DNA of 64,000 bases from Athripsodes cinereus (taxonomy: Eukaryota; Arthropoda; Insecta; Trichoptera; Leptoceridae): positions 2,653,122 through 2,717,121 of the forward strand of contig OX388327.1 in assembly GCA_947579605.1 (NCBI GenBank). Direction: 5' to 3'. Below are positions 1 to 13,400 of the stretch, one piece after another. A program made the translations under genes and the position numbers. Under the pieces are notes generated by a model. It saw only the letters and a program-made list of their open reading frames with translations. It ran no database searches and had not been told where the DNA came from. Position 1 is the first letter of the stretch. Every line of letters starts with the position of its first letter.

Positions 1-1375
1 CATTGCCGTCAGCCTTGAGCTTACGCCTGGCTACACAATCTAGAATTTCTAAATCCGCGGGCAGCACACCAGCGATGACAGGAAGGCCATCGCTAGCGGC
101 CGTTCTATACGCACCGGTGACGGCGAGCAGGGGGAGTCTCTGTCCCCTCAAGACCGCTGCGGACACAGAACCAACAGCAAGACGGTGCGACCAAACACGA
201 GCACCATAAGTGACCTGAGCCACATATGTCGCCCGATAAATGGTACGCACAGTCCGCGCCTTAAGGCCCCAAGTACCACGACTGAGTCTGCGTAGAGTGT
301 GAAATAACACTCCCGCTTTTTCGGCAGTCGCTCGCACGTGCGGAAGAAAGGTGAAGCCCCTGTCAAGGACAACCCCCAGGTATCGGACTTCATCGACAAC
401 CCTCACAGGATGCCCATCCATCCGAAGCACCGGGTTTCTGCCCCTTCCCAGCACACCCTTCAACCACAGCGCGGAGGTCTTGCTCGGTGAGAAAACAAGC
501 CTGTTCACCCTGCCCCACGTCAAGATGCGATCTATCGCGATACTTAACTTGCTTTCGATCGCACTCCTCGTATCTCCGGAGAGTAAGAGAAGTGCATCAT
601 CGGCGTACGCAAAAATTGTGCAACCAGGCGGCAGCTCCATCCTCAGAAGGTCATCAAATAGGACATTCCAAAGAAACGGTCCAAGGACCGATCCTTGTGG
701 GCAGCCCATGCTGACTTCCCTCTCAACTAAATGCCCTGCGTGGTGAATTACCACAGACCTTTCACTGAAGTAGCTGCAGACTATGTCATACAACCAGCGG
801 GGACAGCCCCGTATCTTCAGTTTGGCCAGGATAAGCGGCCACCACGCATTGTCAAACGCCCCAGCTATATCCAAGAAGACACCCAGTACATTCTTTTCTC
901 GCCTTTCATCCTTCCATTTCAGACAAGCTTCAATGGCATGCTCAGTAGAGAGACCCCGGCTAAAGCCAAACTGTTTAGGACTTCCCTGCGTCAGAGCCAG
1001 TCCAAGCCGGTTCCTCACCAAGATCTCGAGGATCTTGCCGAAGGAAGGCAGCAAGGTTATCGGTCTGTACGCCTTGAGGTCCGACAGCGGCTTGTCATTG
1101 CCTTTAGGTATCACTCTGAGCAAACCTTTCTTCCATACTTTTGGAAAAACACCCTCTTTCATACAACGCTGGAAGAGCTGTAGCATCTCCGCTGGACAAC
1201 TCTTCCAGACGTTTTTGACTATCATACCATTCAGTCTGTCAATCCCTGGGGCCTTTTTTGGACCTAATGTTTTGATGATCCCATTTAGTTCGCTGTGAGT
1301 CACGACGCTTGCAGCATCTATAGTCTCTCCAGCGTTACGGCAGCGCACCAGAACACGCAACCCTGCATGAAATGG
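1..1375 (-). mobile_element. R1-clade non-LTR retrotransposon, reverse transcriptase part, cut by window edge
   Basis: The reverse complement translates as one open frame through the interval and off the left edge. It carries reverse transcriptase blocks in the right order: KAPGIDRLNG, then YRPITLLPSFGKILE, QFGFSRGLSTEHA, FLDIAGAFDNAWW, GCPQGSVLGP, the catalytic FAYADD near 605-620, and then a thumb region. The GAFDNAWW block and overall pattern fit the R1 clade (R1, TRAS, SART, RT1). The endonuclease domain is missing: the element ends abruptly near 1375 against another LINE tail, so this copy is 5'-truncated. No stop or frameshift was seen, so it may be young. Plus-strand open frames here are antisense shadows. 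Confidence 0.85.
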
Positions 1376-1455
1376 GCAAGGATAGAAGGAAGTAGTGCTC
1401 GATCCTTTCTGCTAACCCCACGAGGGAAGCGGCGTGATGGTATGTATGTATGTAT
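1374..1455 (+). mobile_element. 3' tail of RTE-like LINE, family B
   Basis: It matches the end of the longer copy at 54842-55352: AAGGATAGAAGGAAGT, then a CCCCACGAGGGAAGCGGCGTG block, closing in a (TATG)n tail. Only about 80 bp of the 3' end is present. Confidence 0.7.
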
Positions 1456-1557
1456 GATTATAACAATGAGCAAACCAATTAAGATCCCTTTCTTACCAAC
1501 TAATAGATATAAATTTGAGGTTCTTTATTAAATAAAAAGATACCTACAGGAAGAATT

Positions 1558-1797
1558 AATATACCATCACACGGCATATCCCACAACTGGGGTAGCCAGC
1601 AGATAAGCTGCATGTAATAAACATGCGAGCCGTCTCCTCTGAGCCACCATAAAAACATTAAGGCATTCAGGATGGGTGACGGTGACGACAAACCTCATCA
1701 ATGAATTTGAGAGGTAAAATGTATATTTTTTCGAACACCTACTTTTTACAGGACACTCGAAAACTTGTAGGAGACAATTTGTGTTGGGTGCTCCAGG
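1558..1797 (-). mobile_element. SINE family S, full-length copy
   Basis: This is the reverse complement of the dispersed 240-bp repeat best preserved at 31178-31432. It starts with GGTGCTCC near 1797, carries the TGTCCTGTAAAA block, and ends with CCCCA-TGTGGGATATGCCG-TGATGGTAT near 1558. No coding capacity is visible. I name it family S for use within this window. Confidence 0.7.
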
Positions 1798-1856
1798 CTC
1801 ATTAAAAGATAGGATTAATTAAAAAATAATAGATTTCATTTATGGACACAGCTTTG

Positions 1857-1925
1857 CGGAGTCCCCGGTAAAGAATAGAGCTTTCACTATTTTCTAAAAG
1901 TTTAAGAGTGTCCTGTAAAAAGCAG
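1857..1925 (+). mobile_element. SINE family S, head fragment
   Basis: The first ~70 bp of the family S repeat, from GTCCCCGGTAAAGAATAG to TGTCCTGTAAAAAGCAG. It lies 60 bp from the reverse-oriented full copy at 1558-1797. Confidence 0.5.
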
Positions 1926-3477
1926 TTAAAAGCACCCCTGTTATTATTTCACTAGCACTTCTAGCAGGCACATGAAGTTAATTAATATAAGTGTTGTGTT
2001 ATTAGCAGGGCTATTTACATAGGGGATGATATGTGATTACTGAACTAGATATCAATCTCTGACAGCAATTTATTACGTATCTATCAATAATAATATGAAA
2101 AGTTACAGGAATGTGGTTGTTTTTTTGATCAAAAATGAAATATTCACAGCTTTTTTTACAACCACATTTTTCACATGGAGAGGAAATAAGGTAATTATAA
2201 GATTTATTGATAAGATATTTATGATAGCCCAATGTTTCTTGGCCAAAAATAGCACTGTTCTTCCATCCGCAAGGGTCCCGTTTTCCCGGGCGTCCCTCTT
2301 TCGCAATACACCGTTCCTATGACAGCGACATCAGAGCGCAGGGAATGTCGTGGAAAGAGGTGACGCGATCGGCTCAGAGACGCTCTGAATGGAGGAGCTA
2401 GTTTCTGCCCTGTGCTCCAGAGAGAAGCGTTGAGGACGATGTATGTATGTATGTATTTATTATTTAAAATTTATTTCGAAAAAATTGACAGGTAAACCAA
2501 AAATTTACTGTGTTGGTATGCAAAGATGCCACCTATTTTATTTAAAGAATCAAGCCACTCTGCGTTAAGTACCTACTGTTTTTATAAGATCTAGCCATTC
2601 TAGTAGGTAAGTTTTATTTTATCCATAAATAATATGAATAAGTTACACAGATTTCTTCAATCTAAAAAAACAAATTGTTCCAACGGGGCTACCACAGGGT
2701 TCTGTCTTAGGTCCATTATACCCTAAAGAATGAATAAATAAATATAATATGATGCAGAAAAAAATAAATTAATTACCTAATTTATCAATATGCAATTTAT
2801 CAATTTATTATATGCATCTGGTCTGCTGGCTACATGCCGTAATGGTGTGGATGGATTTATCAATAAAAAAATGTTCAAATAACAATCACATTTAGTGAAA
2901 TTTTTCCCCGGTGATTTTAACAGATTATTCATTTCTAATTTGAATATATTTTTAAACAAACATTTCTTACATCTATATAATTAATCTAGCTTGCCTCATG
3001 ACCCTGTAATGATTACGAATTATTGGATTATTTTTAAGGGTGCATATTCCCTTAAAATACTGTTTATTTTACAAAATTATTTTTGACATTCTTGTATTGT
3101 AACACACAGCTCAAAAATGCGACTTAACAAACATTAAAATTTAAGATTAGAACTTATCTTGAATACTTTGATTTTATAAAGTAATCGATAGTAGACGAAA
3201 TCCAACTCGTTTTTTCAATATATTATGCAATGATCTTTCCAGTTTTAGAAGATGCTGTGATGATATTTAAAAATGACAAAAGATTTCACTGACCACTTCA
3301 CTTTTAGTGGATGGTATTTAAAAATATAAAAAGACTTATTCAACCTTTTAAATATTGGAATCTACTTCTTCTCCTGCGTCACTTTCCTTAGTCATGAGGG
3401 TTATAAATACCAGCCTTTTTACCGCCGCTCAGTTCTCATTGCTTCTTCCACTGTTAATAAGCCAGTAACAGACCAAA
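1926..3477. other. AT-rich intergenic stretch, no gene seen
   Basis: No exon with splice sites or a recognisable protein is visible. A degenerate ~120-bp repeat at about 2325-2450 recurs at 6980-7105 and inverted at 46750-46860. A SINE family S tail scrap lies at 2817-2855. Short open frames here have no family resemblance. Confidence 0.5.
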
Positions 3478-3860
3478 TTTATTTATTTATTTTATTCTTC
3501 TTGCACGTCATCATTCACATAACAAAATCGACAAATCAGTTTACATAAGAAAAAATGTGATGATGTGCAGTGGCGAGATTATCATTTTGTAGTGATTTCT
3601 TCCATCTAACCACGGCACATTAACACTAAACACAAAAAAAAACAAACAAGAAAAATCTCTACATAAATCAAATTACAAAAAATCTACAATCCACACATCT
3701 AAGAAGGGGTTAGGGGACGGATGCTGAGTTACAAGACAATAAATACTTCTTGACTGCGTATTTAAATCCATTAAAAGATTGAGATATTCTATGAGAAGAA
3801 GGGAGATTAGTCCAGTAACGAGCACCACATACTGAGAATGATTACATAACATAAATAGAC
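3478..3860 (-). mobile_element. LINE 3' untranslated end
   Basis: Read on the minus strand, this ends in an (AAAT)n-type tail near 3478-3490 and carries a GGTTAGATGGAAGAAATC block like the LINE 3' ends at 21393, 30060 and 58565. No coding part remains. Confidence 0.5.
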
Positions 3861-3866
3861 AATTCA

Positions 3867-4082
3867 CACAGGTCGAGCTAGTCCCAAATTAAGATGAATC
3901 TTGTATCATGAGTACTAACGCGACGATTCACATATATACAATGCACTAAACACACATACATGTAACACGACCCAGGACGATTTGGAAAAGGTCATTCTTC
4001 ACTTCACCCTGGCCGGAAATCGAACCCGGGACCTCATGACTCAAAAGCAAGAACGTTACCTCCAGGCCACACAGGCCGTCAT
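3867..4082 (-). mobile_element. tRNA-derived SINE, family T1
   Basis: On the minus strand the head has an A-box-like TGGCCTGGAGGTAACG and a B box GGGTTCGATTTCC, followed by a body shared with 28864-29092, including CAAGATTCATCTTA near the 3' end. Such boxes are the RNA polymerase III promoter of tRNA-derived SINEs. Cloverleaf pairing is too poor for a working tRNA gene. Confidence 0.7.
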
Positions 4083-4450
4083 TGAGAGTAGAAATTAGTG
4101 TAATGTGCAGGAATTGACAGAAAACGCTCGTTGTTGGGACGCAGTGGTAGAGCATGGTTCGTTTTGGTTTTTCTACCTCACAAGTCTCTTTATCTTGTTT
4201 TTTTTTTCTATTTAGGCATACAAAGAATTATTATACATTGAATGTATGACCTTAATTACACAGCTTTTCTCTGTGTAATCAATCAATATTTAGTTGTTGC
4301 ATATCGATGAAGCGATATTGAAAATGATGATTTCAATTTCATTCGTAATTCGTGGCAAATTGGAAAAGGTCTTGTAGTTTAAATAACTATGTTGTTTCGT
4401 ATTTTACATTAATAAGGAAAAAACTCAAAAAGATAAAAACAGTTTTAAAA

Positions 4451-7400
4451 ATGATAATGAGTTACATTAACAATTTAACTAACAATATAAAGTTAAGAAA
4501 AACACAAATTTCCACTGTATCAACAATTTTACCAACGTGGACAAACAACACAAACTTTAACAATAACCAAACCATAAAAAGGCCAACGGGTCTCATTGGA
4601 TATGGCGGTGAAAAAAACGCAAGAATGTTTGGTAAAAAACAAAATGAAAAGATGTTTCATACCGAACATGTTGATAACTTTAACATTTATGATGATACTT
4701 GGGGAGCCATTGCAAAGAATCATGGACATGGCTGCAAAGGCAACTTTCGTTATTATCTTCATAGAAGTACCCTCCATGGAATGAAGTACATTGGTGATGG
4801 ACAATTGTCGATAATCGAGAGGTAAAAAATTCATACACAATATTGTGCTCGCAGGAGTTTCGGCAAAATATTACTCTTCAACTATGTTTGTAAGTATTCG
4901 CGGGTCCTGTAAAAATTAGGTGTCTGTAATCATCGGTAGCCTGGAGGTACAGTCTTAACCTCGTGAAGAAGGGGTCCGTCTTATTAAAGTTATTTCAATA
5001 TATATTCGATGTCGGATTGGTTTTATACACAGCGAGAACGAAACGCAAAATAGATCTTACCTTACATGTATGTATGTGTCTTTCGCTTCTTAATAAAATT
5101 TATAACTTCTGTTGAATATTTTAGAATTTTCTGGTTCGCCTCTGTTTTCGCTGCTGTCCTCTTCGCCGCATTCTTCATCTGGATCCTTTACGCCAAGTGG
5201 GATACGTATCCTATGATAGTCAGTATGAGTCCAGATCTCTTACCAATCACAAAGATTCCATTTCCAGCCATCACAGTTTGCAATAACAACCTGGTAAAGA
5301 AATCTGTCGCGAGCAAGATCATCAAAGAAGGGTAAGAAACGAGAAATAAAAAATAACTCATAAACCGTACTTGGAAATAGAAATGGCTCATAAATATTAG
5401 ACATCTGAAAACACACATACACCATGGTCATATAATATTGTGGCGTCACCTAAGTAACTAAGAAATTTATCGTATCACCATTCGAGTGGAAAAGTTAATT
5501 ATTTTAGGCACAGTTTACAAATTGTTTTGCGTGTAAATTGACAATTTATTCTGGATTAACATTAAACATTATGTCAGCTAACCAAGAAAAAATATTCCTT
5601 GTGATCGTACATATTCGGTCCATTCGTTTGAAAATTCATAGAAGCAATTATATTATGATGAATAAAGAGATAATGCAATAGGTATTTAACTGACTTATGA
5701 TTTATTGTTCTTACAGAAAATTTGTGGACAGAAAACTCCTGGAAGTTCTTTGCAGTATCAATAATGATTCAACGACAATCGAATTAGAATCCATCAGAGC
5801 TGGAGAATGGAACTATTTCAAACATTTTCTAATCAATGTTAGTTTTATTTCACTTAATATTATTACTAACTTGTTGAAGGAATTATTGGTTTTTAAGCCG
5901 ATTGATTGTCAGTCAATCGGTTGTCAAACTTTTTCTCTTTGATTGTGACATTTGCCAACTTTTCCTGTCAAACCCATATTGACTTACTAGACTGGAAGCC
6001 CAAAAATGAATTGACCCTTGAAACGATCCAATTATAGAGAACGGTGGTCTCATCTTACGCTATCAAAGTGAAACAAAGATGATCACACAAATTCCAAAAG
6101 TTTTGGGATTTGTGTGATCACCTTTGTTTCACTTTTGTAGCGTTCCCTATGTTTGACTTTTATGTAAATGCTGTGTTGTCTGCTTGTCCCTTAAGAATAA
6201 ATAAATAAAAATAGTGTTTAGATAATTCACCTATAATCTACATCAAAGAAACTAAGAAATATTTTTCATACTTTAGGATCCTATTGGAAGAAATTGGTCA
6301 TATTGACTGTTATTTTTTTTGACATTTTGACACGTACCCTGTTGATTGTACTCTGAAATTTTTCAAATTTCCAATTCAGACTTTTCAATTTATTCTTCAG
6401 ATAACCCAGCCTTGCACCCAACTCCTGGCATCTTGCAAATGGAAGAATGACCCCATGATTTGTAGAGATATCTTCAACGCGGCACTCACAGATGAAGGGA
6501 TATGCTGTACATTCAATAACTTGCCCAAAGAAATGATGTTCAAAAATCCGTAAGTTTAATGAAAATTTCTTCATCTTTTGTTAGCACTTTATCCTTTTGT
6601 CCACGGTGATCCTAGGGATGGCGAATCTTTTTGAGTCTGAGTGCCAAAAGAATTTTCTTTTTTCGACACAACAATATATCGCATGCTACATGCCATGGAA
6701 ATAAAAATGCATCAAATGTTTGTGTACCTTCAGATTTTTAATATAAACAAAGCATTAATACATCGAAAAAAATAATTAGGTAGGTACTTATTAATGGCAA
6801 AATAAAAGAAACAAACAAAAAATAAACTTCAAAAAAAGTAAAACCCTCAAAACTTCATCATTAGTAAGATTTATTTTTTCTCTTCATTCGCGTGTCTTTC
6901 AAAATCGTCTCGCGTGCCATAGGTTCGCCATCCCTGGCCTAGATGGTATTTTATCTCAATACATAATTCCTACCATGACAATGGCATCAAAGAGTCAGGA
7001 ATATCGTGAAAAGTGGCGATTCAATTGGAACAAAGGTGGTCTTAATGAAGAAGGCTGGTTTCAACCCTGCGCTCCCGGAAGAAGCATTGAAGGAAGTTAC
7101 ATAATTTAAAGATGCAATACAGATTTTTAATTTCATTTTCAGTAAGGAACTAACAGATTTGAATATCACCTCTCCATACATGGCTGTCAATTGGACTCCC
7201 GAATCTGGATACCCTGCGGAAGCTCCACCTGAGGCTTATCCATGGAGACCACTTGGTATTTAGAAAATTCTTAGTTACCCATAGATGTTAAGCATAGTTT
7301 TTTTCTTTTACTGCATTTTACACCTTTGTGAGTGAAGATATTAAGAATATTATTACTCAACAGACACCCCATCTGCTCAACCAACAGACTGCGCAAACTT

Positions 7401-10400
7401 CTTTAAGCATGAAACAGGTAAGGTGTTCCGATGCTTACGAATCGGTTTAGGCTGGTTTAAGCGCATTTTACCCATGACACATTCATCAATTCCTGTTTCA
7501 AACCATTATATTCAACATCTATTGAGCATAGATAATATTGTCAACCAGCAGCAATCATCTTAATGACTATGTCCGATGCTGTTGACAATCCATCCTTGAT
7601 TGTCAACCTGAAACAATAGATGGAGTTTGCATAGTCTGTTGGTTGTGTGAATGTGGGTGTTTGTTGAGTAAAATTTTTATACATATTTCCTGCATAAATT
7701 TCATTTTATCCTAGGCTTTTAAATTCTCATCTTTTAAAGATTTTCTTTTAATTTCTCATCTATTATCTGTAATTTATTTATTATAGTGTCACTTTAGTGG
7801 TTTAGTTAAAGTAATTATTTGTTTCTTGGAGAATAATTGGTCTTCCACACTTTTCCGTAAGTAGTTTTCGGGTCTCATGTAAAAGCAAGGTGTTGGAAAA
7901 AATAAGGAAATTTTACCTCTTAAATTCAGCATTGATGAGGTTTGCCACCCATCCTGAATGTCTTAAATTTTTTTTGCACGGATAGGACAGTTTGTTCGTA
8001 ATAAAGCTGGTCCACTGGCCATCCCATATTTGTGGGAAATGCCGTGATGGTATAGTACCTAATAGTAGCAGTAAAAAAATTAATTAAGTGACGAGAAATC
8101 CATTTTTGCAGGTTCTGGAACATCTATGGGCCTCACTCTGGTGCTTGATGCTGATATTGACGAATATTACTGCTCTTCAACAAGCAGCACTGGATTTAAG
8201 GTTGGCAAATACTAAACTTTGAAAACAAGTGTCTTGGGAGGATTTCGGATTTAAAAATTCGGATGCACCCGGCAAAGACCTATAATCTCCGTGACACAGG
8301 AGAGACTATGGTCCTGGCTGGGTAATGTTCTAAGAATGCCCAATGATAGTTGGCCAAAAACCATGCACGCGTGTCAATTTCTCTTATTCAACACACGGCC
8401 ATCTTTGAGAATTTGAACTACAATACTAGTTCTCGGATGCCCGTGCTTCCTCACGCCTCTTATTTCAGTATATCCTCTTTGTCATTCTTTCCCCTTCCAT
8501 TCGTTCCACATGTCCAAACCATCGTAATTTATTTACACTTCATTCCTCACTCTATCACGCAACGTTCAACCAACTATTCTCCATTCGATTATTGTGTCCC
8601 ATACCTTCTATATTACATAAGACAAGCAGAAATAGGGACTTTAATTAAATAGAAGATGTTAACCCAGACAGTCCTGAAAAAAAAAAAATTTCGGATGGTC
8701 GTGATTTTTTAATATGTGGTAGTTATATATGTAAAAATGAAGTAAAAAATAATAAAAAAAAAAAAATCTTAAATTTTAAAAGTTTTATTGAAAAATATTA
8801 AGTGTTCGTTTAAACGTACAATAGGAACATACACCACCTAAATACGAGTATATGAAAAAATTACAAAATCTTTGAAAATGTTGATTTATTTGTATTATTA
8901 TATTTCCAATGATTCACCAACAGGCAAAATGTACGTACAGACTGTCCCAAGAAGAAAGGTCAGGTGAAAGTCTTGAGATAGAGCATCCTTGCGGCTATCA
9001 GAATACTCCAATATATGTACCTACCTACCGCGATGTTTCTGAGTTTTCGAGCAAATTTTTTTTCGTATTTTTTGTAAAACTTACAAGACATAAGTGCTCA
9101 TCACATATATCTTCTTCCCCTTGTCCTAGTTGGGTCGGGGGCCCATTGCGCCAAGGTACCTCCTCCAGAGATCCCTGTCCACCGCTGTTTCCAGGACATC
9201 TGACCACTCCAAACCAAGTCACACGTTTTCGACACCTCTCTTACAGCCTCCAAAGATCTAAGTGGTAATATGTCTTCCGGCATGTGTAGCACGTAACCCA
9301 GCCATTGCAATTGCGACATCTCTATATGCAGAAATACAGGTTCCACCTTGAGAGCCTCACGAACATACGTATACCTCATACGGTCTCTCAATGACACCTC
9401 AGCCACTCCCCTGAGGAACCGCATTTCCGCTGCCTGTAACCTTGATCTCACGCTCTACATGAGCATCCAAATCTGGTGTCCATATATGAGGATAGGCGAT
9501 CTTCATCTGTATTATAATCGCATGCATTGTCGGGTGGAAGCATAAATATGTACATCACATCCTTCATTTGCTATATCATCCTTTTCAAGTATAGTCAATA
9601 TTTCATTAACAGTCAATGTAGACGTAAGTAAAAAAATATTAAATTGAGAATCAAAAATGTAAATGAAATATGATTGCGACCGTACACATATACTTGGGAA
9701 TCAGTTTTGACAAAATAAACTGCAATATATCCATATTATAATATCATGACAATTAGTACTACAGACGTCACGGGTATGTTCCGGTTGTACGATTAAACGT
9801 ACACCAATTTTTGGATGGTGATATGTATTGCAAATTAAAAGTAATTTGATATTTACATTCGCACTATCAATAATTGCATATTTTAATATAAGGACAGCAT
9901 AATAATAATTAAAATATTTAAAAATAAATTAGCTTTCTCGACCTGAAGATGGCAGCGAAATTGTTATAAAATTAATTGCTGAGTACAAACACCTAAAACA
10001 CGCCCACATATTCCAACTGACAGTTATAAACTAATAGATGTTATAAAATATGTCTCTCTTATGCAGCTAAACTAGTAAAATCATCCCTATAATTAATTAC
10101 TAAAGCAGAAAAATCACGTGAACAAGTGATAGACAAGTGTTCGATAAAACGTACAGCCGGCTTATCTGGGTTAAAAGTCTTATATATGTAATTACAATGC
10201 TTTTTTTGTAGACACAGATATTTTTCATGAATCCATTTCTAGTTTTAAAAGGACGATTGCTAGATCTCTGACAGACATAAGACATGCAGAAATAGGGACT
10301 TAATTAAATAGAAGATGTTTAAAGTCTTATATAACTACAATGCTTTTTTTGAAGACATAGATATTTTTCATGAATCCATTTCTAGTTTTAAAAGGACGAT

Positions 10401-13400
10401 TGCTAGATCTCTGACAGATTCTGGGTCTCGGCGGGCATAGGCAGGAATCCTCCGCTCTATTGATGTTTTCCTTTTTCTTAACCGTTTCTGTCCCTAATCC
10501 TTCCCTTACTGTAGGTTTTATCTTTATGATGTATGCGCATGATTGGCGGGTTTTCGGACTCGTCGGTGTATCTATAAAATTTTCATGTTCTTTTTTTCTT
10601 TCACTGTAGTATATAGTTAATTGGTAAGATTTATTTTGTAATGTGTTAGCAAACTTTGCTGGTTTATGTGCCAACTTTTTTTTATCTATTTGTATTACCT
10701 ATGTATTATAATAACTGTATGTTTGCGTAAACTATAAAATATATTTGCATGCCTCACTTCTTTCTTTATTCTTGTACAATTTCAGATTCTTCTTCATAAC
10801 CCCGCTGAAACACCAAAGATCAAAGACTACGGAGATTTAATTCCACCAGGTTTCGAAGTCAGAATGGGTGTCAGACCAAAAGTGATTGATTTCCAGACAT
10901 CTCTGAGAAATATACCGATACAACAGAGAAAATGTTATTTCGCTGATGAAAAAGAACTTATTTATTACAAGTAAGAACGCAATTTTCAATTTAATCTCTC
11001 CGTTTCGGCCAATTTATTATTATCTTCTGCATATTTTGTTAAAGCCTCCCATTCATAGCTTTTTCTATCATCGTCTCTACCATTAATAATAAATGATTAA
11101 TGGTAGAGACGATGGAACAAATCCACTTCAAGGGCGCATCCTAAAATATCTATCTATCTATTCCCTCACGCCGCATCCCAAGTGGGGTAGGCAGAGAGAA
11201 AGGAACACCAATAAGATCTGTCCTTACATGCTTCTTTCGCCTTCTCCACAGTCATAGAATTTCTCATGCACGCACGTCGATTTCTCTTACTCAAAACACG
11301 GCTGTCCTTGAGAATTTGATCTACATGATCAAGCCATGTAGTTCTCGGACGCCCGCGCTTCCTCACACCCCTCCTTTCAGACAGGTAGTCTTTGTCATTC
11401 GTTCCACATGACCAAACCATCTCAATTTGTTTACGCGCATTCTATCCACAACACTCCTCTTGCATCCACTCATTCTTCTAATATCCTCATTCCTCACTCT
11501 ATCACGCAACGTTTTACCAACCATCGTCCTTAATGATCTCATCTCCACAGCATTTATTCCACTTTTATCCCTCTTCAACCATGTCCACGTTTCGCTTGCA
11601 TACATAAGTGTTGGTACCAGGATGGTGTCGTGCACTAGCAATTTTGCCATTTTCGATTTATTGTCATTACTGACAATGCAAATTACATTAACTACACATA
11701 TAAATAACAATTAATTATGCAATTCGCATTAGTCACACTATCATATGCCAAGCTGAATTCTTTCAGAGCTTTTGTTTGATGGTGATGACTTTTAATCTCT
11801 GAATCAGGCTTAAAGATAGAACGAGATAAATCTCATGATATTATATACATCCAAAAATATAAAACTGACATAATAAATTACTATTTTCAAATGTTAACTG
11901 ACAATGGGCAAGTCGCGAACCATTAGTATGATGCTATGTGGTTGTTTTTGTATCATTGTATGTACTCATATTTATATAATTTATTTACATCATTATTGTT
12001 TGATTGCATATATTGTGTTGACCTTGAAATATTCCAGAATTTGTTTTTACTTACATGTAAATATCCTTAATTTTAAATAATTCAAATATTGATATTGAAA
12101 TTTGTTTTTTTATTCGTCTCTTCATAATTTATCGATCACATTTTTGTTTTTTTTTTTCCAAATTATTTAGTATAATTTCAGTTTAATTTAATTCAAGATT
12201 TTGTGTTTCTATTTTGACCATACTTTTTTCGAAATTGACTATTTTATTTCTTGATTCTAAAGCTATAATTGACAATATTTTCTTTTGACAATTTATTTTT
12301 ACTTTTAGTCCTAGGTATACATATTCTAATTTTTATTGATAAATCACACTCATTTGTTGTATAATTATATATCTTTTTTGTTTGTCTAATAATTTTAATC
12401 ATTTTAAATTCAATTAATCTTTTGTACCTGCATGTGAAAATTGTTTTAGATTATATATATCTTTTTTTTTCATTAATTTATTTGCATGAAACTGCAACTG
12501 TATTTTAATGTCCTCGTCTGTCAAATTGTTTTAATTGTTATTATTGTTTTATTGTTCAACATGTAAAAGGCTTTGCCATGTAAAGAAGTTAAATAAAAAA
12601 AATAAAAAAATTTAACCTTTTTTCCAGAATCTACACCCAAAGGAATTGTGCCCTAGAGTGTGAGACAAGGCTCACGATTGAGAGATGCAATTGTTCACAA
12701 TATTATATGCCAAGTATGTTTCATCATTTTATTTAATACTCTGGTAAATTGTTTATTATCATTAAAAAAAAATTTATACTTAGTTATTTTTGTTAAAAAT
12801 CCTTTTAAATTGAAGTATATATTTTTAAAATATTTTTAATCCTTTCCAGCCTCCAAATACCCCAGTTATTTTTATTGCGTATTTTTGAATAAGAAAACTC
12901 TATTTATAAATGACAAATGTTGTACAAAGACATAATAAAAGAGAATGTAAAGAAATAAATTAGACTTACAAAGTGTTACAATTTCCCTTAATTTTCGTCA
13001 TTACTTTTCTCTTCACTGGTCTTAGCCTTTTTCGCCACGCTTTTCTCACTTTCACCTGTAGGCCGTTTAAAAAAAACATGTCCAAGGAGTCTAAATCCAC
13101 AAGACTTCACTATCCTCACCACAGACCCTACAAAACAATTGGCAAAAACCACAAGAAACATGATAAATAGTTGGAACGCCCTATTTCCATACACAAGACA
13201 AAAACAAAGACTCATTGAAATGAATCCAAGACCACCCATGCTATATGGACAATTAAAAATACATAAACCAGGACACCCAATTCGACCTGTCGTCTCATTC
13301 ATAAACACACCAACAGCAAAACTATCCAGAGCCATAAATGAAAAATTCTATAACATCACACAATACACACCGAAACATACAATAAAAAACACAACACAAC

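Noticed and set aside
351..1298. Plus-strand open frames of 75-171 codons
   Set aside because: They are antisense to the R1-clade reverse transcriptase, whose minus-strand frame carries all the expected motifs.
1..1375. Telomeric TRAS/SART retrotransposon
   Set aside because: The clade fits, but no TTAGG repeats are next to it, so there is no sign of a telomeric location.
10327..10674. A new host gene on the minus strand in ppk intron 7
   Set aside because: It runs into the tandem duplication, has no homologue I recognise and no supporting splice sites.
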